Positions 17,740 to 25,630 of a stretch of DNA of 64,000 nt are shown piece after piece (position 1 is the first letter of the stretch; each line of letters begins with the position of its first letter). Both the position numbers and the translations under genes were made by a program. Below the pieces are notes generated by a model. That model worked only from the letters and a program-made list of their open reading frames with translations, made no database searches and was not told the origin of the DNA. Source of the DNA: Nocardia sp. NBC_01329 (GTDB lineage: Bacteria; Actinomycetota; Actinomycetes; Mycobacteriales; Mycobacteriaceae). The DNA lies in NCBI RefSeq assembly GCF_035956715.1, contig NZ_CP108381.1, positions 3,621,001-3,685,000 on the forward strand, in the 5' to 3' direction.

Positions 17740-17814
17740 GAACCCGGCTACACCGCGGACGAGTTAGCCACCCTCGAACGCGACGAGGTGGTGAGCGGCA
17801 CGCCACAGATCTGA
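17740..17814 (+). pseudogene. Possible C-terminal scrap of a CoA-transferase
   Basis: The frame ending at TGA 17812-17814 reads EPGYTADELATLERDEVVSG. This looks like the closing segment of CaiB/BaiF-type CoA-transferases (GYsaeEIaaLr..gVV). Only about 25 residues are present. Weak identification by eye. Confidence 0.3.
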
Positions 17815-17823
17815 TTCCCATGT

Positions 17824-17861
17824 TTGACAACATACTGTCGTTTTGACAAAATGTTGTCATG
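17824..17861 (+). promoter_or_regulatory. Promoter and MarR-type operator of the pfpI-marR unit
   Basis: TGACAACAT (17825-17833) is repeated inverted as ATGTTGTCA (17851-17859), the latter running into the ATG of the next gene. TTGACA at 17824-17829 is a perfect -35. A CAAAAT 17 bases downstream (17847-17852) would place the start of transcription at the A of the ATG, giving a leaderless mRNA; there is indeed no Shine-Dalgarno. The repeat overlaps both promoter elements, so bound repressor would block it. The MarR protein encoded second in the unit is the obvious candidate. Confidence 0.6.
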
Positions 17862-18494
17862 CCTTCGAAACTCGTGCACATGGCCGTCTACGACACCCTC
17901 GCCGACTGGGAAGTGGGCGCGGCGACCGCGCACATCAACAACGACGCCTGGCATCGCGAACCGGGTGCGTACCGCACCCGCACGGTCGGAGTGAGCAGCG
18001 ATCCGGTCACCACCATGGGCGGGATGCGGATCGTCCCCGACATCACACTGGCCGAGCTGACCCCGGCGGACAGCGCCATGCTCATCCTGCCCGGTGCGAC
18101 CGGCTGGGAACTGGGCGATCTCGATCCGTTCGCCGCGAAGGCGCGAGAGTTCGCCGCGGCCGGAGTCCCGGTCGCCGCCATCTGCGGCGCGACCTTCGGT
18201 CTCGCCGCGGCGGGCCTGCTCGACGATCGCCGGCACACCAGCAATATCGCCGAATTCCTGGCGGCAAGCGGGTACGCGGGCGGCCGGCACTACGTCGACG
18301 AACCGGCCGTCACCGATCGCGGGGTGATCACCGCGAATTCCACCGCGCCCTTCGAGTTCGCGCGCGAAGTGCTGGCCGCGCTGGAGATCTACGAACCCGA
18401 AGTACTCGAAGGCTGGTACCGCCTCTTCAGCGCCGGCGACCCGGCGGGTTACGCGGTGCTGGCGGAATACGAGGCGCGGCAGGCGGCGGTCTGA
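17859..18494 (+). CDS. DJ-1/PfpI family protein
   Basis: 211 residues. The nucleophile elbow AAICGATFGLA contains Cys109, and the strand order (KLVHMAVYDTLADWEVG, MLILPGATGW, GVPVAAIC) is that of DJ-1/PfpI glutamine-amidotransferase-like proteins. Members act as glyoxalase-like enzymes, isocyanide hydratases or stress proteins; which one applies is not clear. It appears to be translated from a leaderless message (see 17824-17861). A MarR regulator follows 9 bases after the stop, so the pair is probably an autoregulated stress-response unit. Confidence 0.85.
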   Translation: MPSKLVHMAVYDTLADWEVGAATAHINNDAWHREPGAYRTRTVGVSSDPVTTMGGMRIVPDITLAELTPADSAMLILPGATGWELGDLDPFAAKAREFAAAGVPVAAICGATFGLAAAGLLDDRRHTSNIAEFLAASGYAGGRHYVDEPAVTDRGVITANSTAPFEFAREVLAALEIYEPEVLEGWYRLFSAGDPAGYAVLAEYEARQAAV

Positions 18495-18503
18495 GGCCAC
18501 ACC

Positions 18504-18956
18504 GTGAACCCCGAACAGCGACTGTTCAGTGAAGCCGCCATCACCTCGTTCCGGCTCAACGGCCAGTTCCTCGCGATCGCCGAGGATCTGGCCGGACCGG
18601 CCGGCCTCACCGCCGCCTGGTGGCAGGTGCTGGGTGCCGTATTGCACGACCCGCTCCCGGTGGCCGGGATCGCCCGGGCAATGGGTGCGACCCGGCAGGG
18701 CGTGCAGCGAATCGCCGACCTCCTGGTCGACCGCGGCCTCGCGGAGTACCGGCCCAATCCGGCGCACCGCCGGGCAAAACTGGTCGCGATCACCGACGCG
18801 GGACATGCGGCCGTGGCCCGGATCGAGCCGCGGCACGCGGAATTCGCCGCCCGGCTCACCGCCGAACTCGGTATCGAGCGGCTGACCGAGATCGCGGCCG
18901 CGCTCACCGAACTCTCGACCGCCGTGACCGTGCTCGAAGCGGACGAGAAAGGCTGA
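18504..18956 (+). CDS. MarR family transcriptional regulator
   Basis: 150 residues from a GTG start. The winged helix spans VAGIARAMGATRQGVQRIADLLVDRGLAEY with the wing RPNPAHRRAKLVAITDAG, the usual MarR layout, flanked by dimerisation helices. It most likely represses its own unit with the PfpI gene through the inverted repeat at 17825-17859 and releases it on a small-molecule or oxidative signal; that assignment is inferred from position. Confidence 0.85.
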   Translation: MNPEQRLFSEAAITSFRLNGQFLAIAEDLAGPAGLTAAWWQVLGAVLHDPLPVAGIARAMGATRQGVQRIADLLVDRGLAEYRPNPAHRRAKLVAITDAGHAAVARIEPRHAEFAARLTAELGIERLTEIAAALTELSTAVTVLEADEKG

Positions 18957-18979
18957 TCGGGCGCACCGGGCCGATCAGC
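18952..18979. terminator. Bidirectional terminator between convergent genes
   Basis: GCTGATCGG (18952-18960) pairs with CCGATCAGC (18971-18979) around a 10-base loop. The stem includes the stop codons of both convergent genes (marR and the SDR). There is no T-run, as is common in actinobacteria. Confidence 0.5.
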
Positions 18980-19730
18980 TGCCGGCCAGCCTGCGCACGA
19001 TCGACAGCGGCAGCACTTTCATCGCGTAGGCCAGCGGCATCCACGGCCACGCCGGGGTGTAAGCCTTGAACCGCCGCTTCTCGATCGCCGACACCATGGA
19101 GCGCACTCCGGTGCGGGTATCGACCAGGAACGTGGGCGGATGCGCGGCCTTGTCGTTCATCTCCGAGGAGATGTAGCCGGGGAAGATGATCGACACGTCC
19201 ACCCCGGGGACCCGTTCGGCGGCGATACCCTCGGCCATCGCCGCCACCCCGGCTTTGCCGGCGGCATAACTGGTCATGGTCTTGGGCATACCGCGTACCG
19301 CGGAGACCGACGAGATCACCACCAGATGTCCGCCGCCCTGGGCGCGGAAGATCTTCATGGCCGCCTCCATCTGGGCCATCGCCCCGACGAAATTGGTCTG
19401 CGCGGTCTGCCGGTTGGGGCGCTCACCGCCTTTGCCGAACGGCACCCCCTTGCCGAGGCCCGCGTTGACGATCACCCGGTCGAGCCGGCCCAGATCGGCG
19501 GCGAATTCGTCGAAAACCTTCGGTACCGCATCGAAATCGGTGACGTCCAGTTCCGCGACCCGCACCCGGACCTCGGGATAGGCCACCGCAATCTCGCGTG
19601 CGAGTTCGGCGAGCCGCTCCGTACGGCGAGCGCAGAGGGCCAGGTCGTAGCCGAGGGCCGCGAACTGCCGGGCCATTTCGGCGCCCAGGCCGGAACTCGC
19701 GCCGGTGATGAGGATCGAACCACTGCCCAC
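18975..19730 (-). CDS. Short-chain dehydrogenase/reductase
   Basis: 251 residues, standard SDR length. It has the cofactor motif TGASSGLG near the start, NAG within IVNAGLGKG, the catalytic serine in VISSVSAVRG, and SYAAGKAG with the Tyr and Lys pair. ARRTERL after the second strand suggests NADP preference. The GTG start 19728-19730 has AGGAG ten bases upstream. The C-terminus has hydrophobic stretches (PAWPWMPLAYAMKVLPL), suggesting membrane association, as in SDRs acting on lipids. Substrate unknown. Confidence 0.85.
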   Translation of the reverse strand: MGSGSILITGASSGLGAEMARQFAALGYDLALCARRTERLAELAREIAVAYPEVRVRVAELDVTDFDAVPKVFDEFAADLGRLDRVIVNAGLGKGVPFGKGGERPNRQTAQTNFVGAMAQMEAAMKIFRAQGGGHLVVISSVSAVRGMPKTMTSYAAGKAGVAAMAEGIAAERVPGVDVSIIFPGYISSEMNDKAAHPPTFLVDTRTGVRSMVSAIEKRRFKAYTPAWPWMPLAYAMKVLPLSIVRRLAGS

Positions 19731-19889
19731 TGTGCTACATCTCCTGTGGTCGGGCCGGGTACCGGTGCCGGTACGGCGACGATGATCGGCGGGTGTCCCG
19801 AGCCTAACGGCTCCGAGGGCGCCTGCCCGCAGTTCGGCGCGGGAAATCGCGGCCACCTGCACCCGACGACGGCGCAGGGCAGGACACCG

Positions 19890-20399
19890 ATGAATTCGCA
19901 CTGCCAAGGTCGTCTCCACAGACGCCGGGGGAACACGCCGACGGCATCCGCGGGATCATCGAGGCATTGGGTACAGGGCCCCTGGACGTGTTCGCCAGTA
20001 GCGGTGGAGCTGTCAACGCCTCGGCCCTGGTGGCCCGGCCCGCTCCCGGCGGACTTCGCGGACCGGCCCGCCCCCGACCCGGCCCAGTTCGGACTACCCA
20101 CCACCGACGACGGGTCCCGCGACGACCCCATGATCGGTCCGCACCTGCTCACCTGCAGCGGCTACGAACACGATCTCGCGGCGCTGGCCGCCGCGCCGAC
20201 CCGGATCGTGCTCGGCGCGGGCGCCGCGTCCGCCGACGAACTCTGTGCCCGGGCCGCTGTGGCCTTAGCCGCGGCACTGGGCGGATCCGCAGTGACCTTC
20301 CCGGGCGGTCACGCCGGGTTCCTGGGCGGCGAATTCGGGATGACCGGCGAACCGGCAGGCTTCGCCGCCGTGCTGCGGGACGTCCTGGACACGCGCTAG
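19890..20399 (+). pseudogene. Alpha/beta hydrolase remnant, frameshifted
   Basis: One frame gives IIEALGTGPLDVFASSGGAVNASALVAR, the nucleophile-elbow region of alpha/beta hydrolases. A second frame gives GPHLLTCSGYEHDLAALAAAPTRIVLG and then FPGGHAGFLGGEFGM with stop at 20397-20399, the cap-to-histidine region. The N-terminal strands and the segment between the two blocks are missing and the frame changes near 20040. No intact start or ribosome binding site is found. Confidence 0.6.
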
Positions 20400-20440
20400 C
20401 GGTTGTCCCGGAGGGAACAGCGTGCGCCGACCCGGAAAGC

Positions 20441-22357
20441 TCAGCGGGCGGCTCGGATCCGTTGCGGTGCCGCTGTCACGAACGGGGTGAGAGCCTGTTC
20501 GATCTGCCGGTGCGAAGGCCGGCTGTGCCGTCGGCCCGGTAGTCCGTCCTCGGGGGCGCCGGTGGCCGCACGGCACGGATCCGGTTCCGGGATCGCGGGA
20601 TCCGCGCCGAACTCGTCTCCGGTGATCGCCATCGCGGCCAGCCGGTTACCGGTGCGGGCCTCGTACACCGTGAGGCGATAGACCGCCGTGAACAGGTTCA
20701 GTGTCCGGCCCACCGGCTGTCCTGGGCCCGGCGGATACTGGCAGGTGCGCACAAGTTCCCCGCGGCGCTCCTGGGCCACACATGCGACCAGCTGGACCAC
20801 ACCCGGATCGATCGGGCGCCACACCGCCGAAGGCCCGAACGCGGTGTACTCGGGCAGCTCGCCGCCGAGATACACCGGGCTGGGCCCGGCCGCCGAATAC
20901 GGTGCGGCGGCGGGATTCCCCGCACCGTCCCCGCACAGCGCACCGTATTCGGTCACGTCGAACCGGGCGAAACCGGACGCCGCGAACACGGTCGCCGTCA
21001 CGGCCGCCAGCGCCACCCCGGCCAATCCCAGCGCCGCCGGATACCGCAGATCCGTCCCGCGGCGGGTGGGCGGTCGGTAGGGCAGGGGTTCGCGCGGGGG
21101 CCGGGCAGCCGCCTGCGGGGTCGCCGCCACACGGCGGAACCGGGCCGGAATCTCCCGAGCGCCGGCCAGACCGCGCCGCACCCGGGCCGGAACACCGGCA
21201 GTCGGCCGGGACCCGCGATCGGGACGGGCCGATTCCCGGTGATTCCGCCCAGACGGGCCGGACCGGACGGGCGATCCACCGTCCACGGCCGGGTCTGCCT
21301 GCGGCCCGGTCGATTCCCGCGCGGCCACATCCTCCGCACGTTCCCGGGCCGCGACCACCGGTGCCGCGTCCAGGCGCCCGGTGGAACCGTTCTCGAACGA
21401 GCCTCGCTTCCGGGCTGTTCCACGCGCGCCGAACCACCCGAGACGCGCTGGACGGGTGAGGTTCCGGGCCGGAACGGCGATCGGTTCCGATTCGCTCGTC
21501 TCCACGGGTTCCCGAGTCGGCTGCGGCACCCCCGGCGTCCGCGTCTCGGTGGCCGGCGCCCGGGTGGACGCCGGAGCCGCAGGGCCCGGGACACCGACGC
21601 GCTGCCCGGGAGGTCGCACGGACGGTGCGGACAGCGCGGTCGCGGTGCGTGCACCCCTGGGCGCGGCCTGCGGCTCGGACAGTTCTGCCCCGGTGGCGCG
21701 CGGATCGACGCTGCGGCCGGGGGCGACGAGGAACCCCTCGTTGTCCAATTCGTCCGGATCGGGCAGAAGCCGCGAAACCCCCAGCATTTCGAATGCTCGC
21801 GCGATATCTTCCCCGCGCCAGCGCACCTCTCCCACCGCCACGCGCTCGAAATACCGGGCCAGCCCCGCGGAGGCGCCGATCCGGACCAGGATGGTCTCTA
21901 TACCGTCCTCCGGCGGGCGCGGTGTCCAACTGATCCGCGAGCCTGTCTTGGGGATCAGCACCACGAGTACTTGGATCTGTTCGGACAGGCCCTGCCGCCG
22001 GAAGATCGCGGCCAGTTCATTGCGCAGTTTGCGCCCGCGCAGTACCGGATTCGGCGTGGACTTCCCGGTGCGTAGGTCCGCGGCGGAGTCGTCCACCAGC
22101 CAGCGACCGGTCGGGCCGGTGGTCAGCACGCCGTGCTGCACCGACCCGAAATCGGCCAGCACCACCAGAGTGCAACCGTGCGGAGTCCAGACCAGCAGGT
22201 CGGTGGCCGGGGCGGACCGGCGACGCGGACGCGAGGGCGGCGAACCGAGCAGGGCCACTCCGCCCACCTGTCCGGTGCCGGGACCCCGATCGGTCAGTAG
22301 CCGTCGTACGAAACGCTGTACGCCGGACATTTCGGTGCTCTGCACGCGTATAATCAC
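20441..22357 (-). CDS. NERD-like N-terminal domain, single-pass membrane protein
   Basis: 638 residues from a GTG at 22355-22357. The first ~200 residues (TDLLVWTPHGCTLVVLADF, LRGRKLRNELAAIFRR, VLVVLIPKTGS) resemble the nuclease-related NERD domain. A Pro/Arg/Ala-rich, probably disordered linker follows (about 210-440), then a membrane helix LGLAGVALAAVTATVFAAS (about 455-475). A C-terminal domain of ~160 residues has paired cysteines (GALCGDG, VACVAQ, RTCQYP), which would be outside the membrane. Function unknown; a nuclease-like domain tethered inside with an external sensor-like domain is inferred. Confidence 0.65.
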   Translation of the reverse strand: MIIRVQSTEMSGVQRFVRRLLTDRGPGTGQVGGVALLGSPPSRPRRRSAPATDLLVWTPHGCTLVVLADFGSVQHGVLTTGPTGRWLVDDSAADLRTGKSTPNPVLRGRKLRNELAAIFRRQGLSEQIQVLVVLIPKTGSRISWTPRPPEDGIETILVRIGASAGLARYFERVAVGEVRWRGEDIARAFEMLGVSRLLPDPDELDNEGFLVAPGRSVDPRATGAELSEPQAAPRGARTATALSAPSVRPPGQRVGVPGPAAPASTRAPATETRTPGVPQPTREPVETSESEPIAVPARNLTRPARLGWFGARGTARKRGSFENGSTGRLDAAPVVAARERAEDVAARESTGPQADPAVDGGSPVRSGPSGRNHRESARPDRGSRPTAGVPARVRRGLAGAREIPARFRRVAATPQAAARPPREPLPYRPPTRRGTDLRYPAALGLAGVALAAVTATVFAASGFARFDVTEYGALCGDGAGNPAAAPYSAAGPSPVYLGGELPEYTAFGPSAVWRPIDPGVVQLVACVAQERRGELVRTCQYPPGPGQPVGRTLNLFTAVYRLTVYEARTGNRLAAMAITGDEFGADPAIPEPDPCRAATGAPEDGLPGRRHSRPSHRQIEQALTPFVTAAPQRIRAAR

Positions 22358-22710
22358 GGCGACCCCTACTTCGGTGACCACGAAACCCGCGCACACCACA
22401 GTGACGCCAGGGATACTCCGAAATTCCCTGGCGCACAATGCGATTGGATGCGCCGCCGTCCATGGTAGCAATACGCGGCCGTGGGCACGAGAGTCGGCGT
22501 CCGCACAACCGCGCCCGCGGTCGGGCGACGTCCGGCCGGCGGGACTGGTCGCGACGGACACGCCCGATTCCACCCGACACCGCCCGGCCGCTCGTCTCGC
22601 GCGGTACGTTTGGTCGACCAGAGCCGGTCTGGTAGTGCGGCCAGCCATCGGTGAACGCGATGAGGCGAGCTGCGCGCGGTTGTCCGGGACCGCTTCGAGG
22701 AGAACGTCGT
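22358..22710. other. Divergent promoter region, no gene seen
   Basis: 353 bases between the divergent NERD-like and symporter genes. Open readings here have no family signature. It must hold two promoters, but no convincing -35/-10 pair or operator stands out. The symporter ribosome binding site GAGGAGA lies at its right end. Confidence 0.4.
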
Positions 22711-24441
22711 ATGTCGCAGCACGAGCTATCCCACGAGGTCGTTTCATTGTTCGCGGAAGGCGAGGTGCTGCGGCTCGACGCCCAGCCGGTCGACTACGCG
22801 ATCGTCGCCCTCTATTTCGTCTTCGTTATCGGTATCGGCCTGCTGGCCCGGCAACGGGTCTCGTCGAGTATGGACTTCTTCCTGTCCGGGCGATCCCTAC
22901 CGGCCTGGGTCACCGGCCTCGCGTTCATCTCCGCCAACCTCGGTGCGGTCGAGATCATGGGGATGTCGGCCAACGGCGCCGAATACGGTTTCCCAGCGTT
23001 CCATTACTTCTGGATCGGCGCGGTCCCGGCCATGTTGTTCCTGGGCGTAGTGATGATGCCGTTCTACTACGGGTCGAAGGTACGCAGTGTCCCGGAGTTC
23101 ATGCGGCGCCGTTTCGGCACCGGTGCGCACCTGGTGAACGCGCTCAGTTTCGCGGTCGCCCAGGTACTCATCGCCGGTGTCAACCTCTACCTGCTCGGTA
23201 CCATCGTCAATGTTCTACTGGGCTGGCCGCTGTGGGTTTCGGTCGTCGTGGCCGCGGTGATCGTACTGTCCTACATCACGCTCGGCGGGCTCTCGGCGGC
23301 GATCTACAACGAAGTTCTCCAGTTCTTCGTCATCGTGGCCGCTCTGCTCCCGCTGACCCTGATCGGCCTGCACCGCGTCGGCGGCTGGTCCGGACTACAG
23401 GACCGGGTCGCCGCCTCACCCGGCGGCGCCGAACAGCTGGACTCCTGGCCGGGTAACGCGCTGTCGGGTTTCGCGAACGATTTCCTGTCGATCCTGGGCA
23501 TCGTCTTCGGCCTCGGATTCGTGCTCTCGTTCGGCTACTGGACCACGAACTTCGTCGAAGTGCAGCGCGCCCTGGCGACCCATTCCATTGCCGCCGCGCG
23601 GCGCACCCCGATCATCGGCGCGTTCCCGAAGATCTTCATCCCGTTGATCGTGATCATCCCGGGCATGATCAGCGCGGTCCTGGTCCCGCAGATGGCCCAG
23701 TACAAGGCAGCCGTCACCGCGAACCCGGACGTCGACAGCGATGTCACGTACAACCAGGCGCTGCTCTACCTGATGAAGGATGTGCTTCCCAACGGCCTGC
23801 TCGGCGTGGGCCTGGCCGGGCTGCTGGCCGCGTTCATGGCCGGTATGGCCGCGAACGTCTCGGCGTTCAACACGGTGTTCAGCATCGACCTGTGGCAGCA
23901 GTACGTGGTCAAGGACAAATCCGACGGCTACTACCTGCGGGTCGGGCGGCTGGCCACGGTGGGCGCCACCATCGCCGCCATCTTCACCGCGTTCATCGCC
24001 GGCGGGTTCAGCAACATCATGGACTACCTGCAGACGCTGTTCAGCTTCTTCAACGCACCCCTGTTCGCCACCTTCATCCTGGGTATGTTCTGGAAACGGA
24101 TGACGCCGACGGCCGGCTGGACCGGGCTGGTGTCGGGCACCGCGGTAGCGGTCTTCATCTTCGTACTGAACGAGACGGAGGTGATCTCGCTGTCGGGCCA
24201 GGGTGCCAGTTTCGTCGCCGCCGGGGCGGCCTTCGTCCTGGATATCCTGGTCAGCGTGGCCGTGACCTTGGTGACAGCGCCGAAACCGGCGTCCGAGCTG
24301 GTCGGCCTGGTGTATTCGGAGACACCGCGCGAACTGCGTACCGATCCGGAGGCCGCCACTCTGCCCTGGTATCAGCGCCCCGTGCTGCTGGCGGGTATCG
24401 CGCTGGTACTCGTGATCATCCTCAATATCGTCACCGGATAG
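22711..24441 (+). CDS. Sodium:solute symporter (SSS family)
   Basis: 576 residues from ATG 22711 behind GAGGAGA. About 14 hydrophobic helices are visible. The family segments SMDFFLSGRSLPAWVTGLAFISANLGAVEIMGMSANG in the first pair of helices and GYWTTNFVEVQRALATHS in the middle are characteristic of SSS transporters, near the sugar and inositol branch. It should import a solute coupled to sodium across the cytoplasmic membrane; the substrate is not decidable from sequence. A small membrane protein gene follows 10 bases later and is probably co-transcribed. Confidence 0.9.
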   Translation: MSQHELSHEVVSLFAEGEVLRLDAQPVDYAIVALYFVFVIGIGLLARQRVSSSMDFFLSGRSLPAWVTGLAFISANLGAVEIMGMSANGAEYGFPAFHYFWIGAVPAMLFLGVVMMPFYYGSKVRSVPEFMRRRFGTGAHLVNALSFAVAQVLIAGVNLYLLGTIVNVLLGWPLWVSVVVAAVIVLSYITLGGLSAAIYNEVLQFFVIVAALLPLTLIGLHRVGGWSGLQDRVAASPGGAEQLDSWPGNALSGFANDFLSILGIVFGLGFVLSFGYWTTNFVEVQRALATHSIAAARRTPIIGAFPKIFIPLIVIIPGMISAVLVPQMAQYKAAVTANPDVDSDVTYNQALLYLMKDVLPNGLLGVGLAGLLAAFMAGMAANVSAFNTVFSIDLWQQYVVKDKSDGYYLRVGRLATVGATIAAIFTAFIAGGFSNIMDYLQTLFSFFNAPLFATFILGMFWKRMTPTAGWTGLVSGTAVAVFIFVLNETEVISLSGQGASFVAAGAAFVLDILVSVAVTLVTAPKPASELVGLVYSETPRELRTDPEAATLPWYQRPVLLAGIALVLVIILNIVTG

Positions 24442-24451
24442 GACAACCATC

Positions 24452-24703
24452 GTGTTCTTCGATATCCGCACCATCGTGGGCAGCCTGCTCGGCCTGTACG
24501 GAATCATCCTGGTGATCACCGGGCTCGTCCACGACACCGCCGACGAAGAGGCCAAGACCGGCGGTATCGATGCGAACCTGTGGGCCGGTCTGGCCCTGGT
24601 GGTGGTGTCGGCGGCGTTTGTGGCCTGGGCACTGCTGCGCCCGGTAGCCGTCGACCGCCCGGCTGCCGGTTCGGCGAAGGAAACCGGGGACAGCTCCGAC
24701 TGA
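24452..24703 (+). CDS. Small membrane protein linked to the symporter
   Basis: 83 residues from GTG 24452. Two hydrophobic helices (TIVGSLLGLYGIILVITGLV and NLWAGLALVVVSAAFVAWALL) flank an acidic loop (HDTADEEAKTGGID), with a polar tail after. It starts 10 bases after the symporter stop. Similar two-helix proteins accompany SSS transporters in other actinobacteria; an accessory role is inferred from position. Confidence 0.75.
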   Translation: MFFDIRTIVGSLLGLYGIILVITGLVHDTADEEAKTGGIDANLWAGLALVVVSAAFVAWALLRPVAVDRPAAGSAKETGDSSD

Positions 24704-24728
24704 CGCCACCGCCCCGTGGCGCGTTACG

Positions 24729-24753
24729 ACCCGCCCAATCGCGACGGGCGGGT
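24729..24753 (+). terminator. Hairpin terminator after the symporter unit
   Basis: ACCCGCCC (24729-24736) pairs with GGGCGGGT (24746-24753) around a 9-base loop, 25 bases after the stop of the small membrane protein. No T-run. Confidence 0.45.
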
Positions 24754-24777
24754 GGTCACGCGCGCGAAAACGTGCGC

Positions 24778-24855
24778 TCAGTCCGGCAGACCGAGCGCGA
24801 AGCCGATCGCGATGAGCACACAGCTGATGACGGCGACGACCACGATGATCCACAT
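24778..24855 (-). CDS. Possible 25-residue membrane peptide
   Basis: MWIIVVVAVISCVLIAIGFALGLPD is one uninterrupted membrane helix followed by a stop. It begins at ATG 24853-24855 without a recognisable Shine-Dalgarno. The composition is far more hydrophobic than chance in this GC-rich DNA would give, and it sits in an otherwise empty gap, but its size makes it uncertain. Confidence 0.35.
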   Translation of the reverse strand: MWIIVVVAVISCVLIAIGFALGLPD

Positions 24856-24952
24856 CGGACAAGCGTACGAAACCGGATGTGTGGCCTCGGGACCGGGTCG
24901 CCGCCCGGCCCGCGACGCCGGCGGGCGGCGGGCCGGACCGGAACACCGGAGG

Positions 24953-25453
24953 TCAGGGCACGACCTCGACCACGTCACCCGGGTTCAGATAGTGGAAGAC
25001 CGCGACGGCGCCGGGCTCGGTCAGCCGGATACACCCGTGCGATTTGTGCTCTACCGGCCCGATGTGGAACGCGATATCACCGTTGAAGAAGACCGCGTAG
25101 TGCATCGGGGCGTTGTGCATCGTGCTCCAGTGGTACGGCTTTTTGAACGCGACGTGGAAGACCCCGGGCGGGGTCTCGTACCCCTGCATCCCGTGAGACA
25201 TCGCCGTCGGCCCATAGGTGACCTTGCCGTCGTCCATCAACCACACCTCGTTACTGGACAGGCGCAGGCAAGCCCGGGCCGCCGGGGAGCACGGTGCCTG
25301 GGTCGGGATGATGGCCGGCGCACCGGGCACATTCGGCCCGTTCGGCCACAACGGTTCGGCCAGCGCGGGCGCCGTGGGCGCCAGCGCGGCCACCGCGATA
25401 CCGGTGAGAACAGCCATTCGGCGTATCCGATGGAGGAACTGTCCGTTGCTCAT
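24953..25453 (-). CDS. L,D-transpeptidase (YkuD domain), secreted
   Basis: 166 residues. A signal peptide spans about 1-32 (RRMAVLTGIAVAALAPTAPALA, cleavage before EPLW). The catalytic motif is FHIGPVEHKSHGCIRL with His130, His139 and Cys141, as in YkuD/ErfK enzymes that make 3-3 crosslinks in peptidoglycan or attach proteins to it. It is at the short end of the family, with no extra Ig-like domains. The ATG 25451-25453 is the only start that leaves the signal peptide intact. Acts in the cell wall. Confidence 0.9.
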   Translation of the reverse strand: MSNGQFLHRIRRMAVLTGIAVAALAPTAPALAEPLWPNGPNVPGAPAIIPTQAPCSPAARACLRLSSNEVWLMDDGKVTYGPTAMSHGMQGYETPPGVFHVAFKKPYHWSTMHNAPMHYAVFFNGDIAFHIGPVEHKSHGCIRLTEPGAVAVFHYLNPGDVVEVVP

Positions 25454-25630
25454 CTCGTGCCGACCTCTTTTCGTCGATTTGCCGCCACATCAGGCGAGGG
25501 ATAGCAAATTCCGAGCGAAATCAGAGACCTACACCAAGGTACTTAAATATCCCGGGCTGTGGGCCGCAACCACCGTAGACGCGCCGAAATGGGACATGAC
25601 TCCACGGCCGACGGACGGCCCGTCACCTCC

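Noticed and set aside
21381..23456. A 691-residue plus-strand open frame
   Set aside because: It is antisense to the NERD-like gene and out of frame with the symporter; the Arg/Ser/Pro-rich composition is typical of antisense frames in GC-rich DNA.
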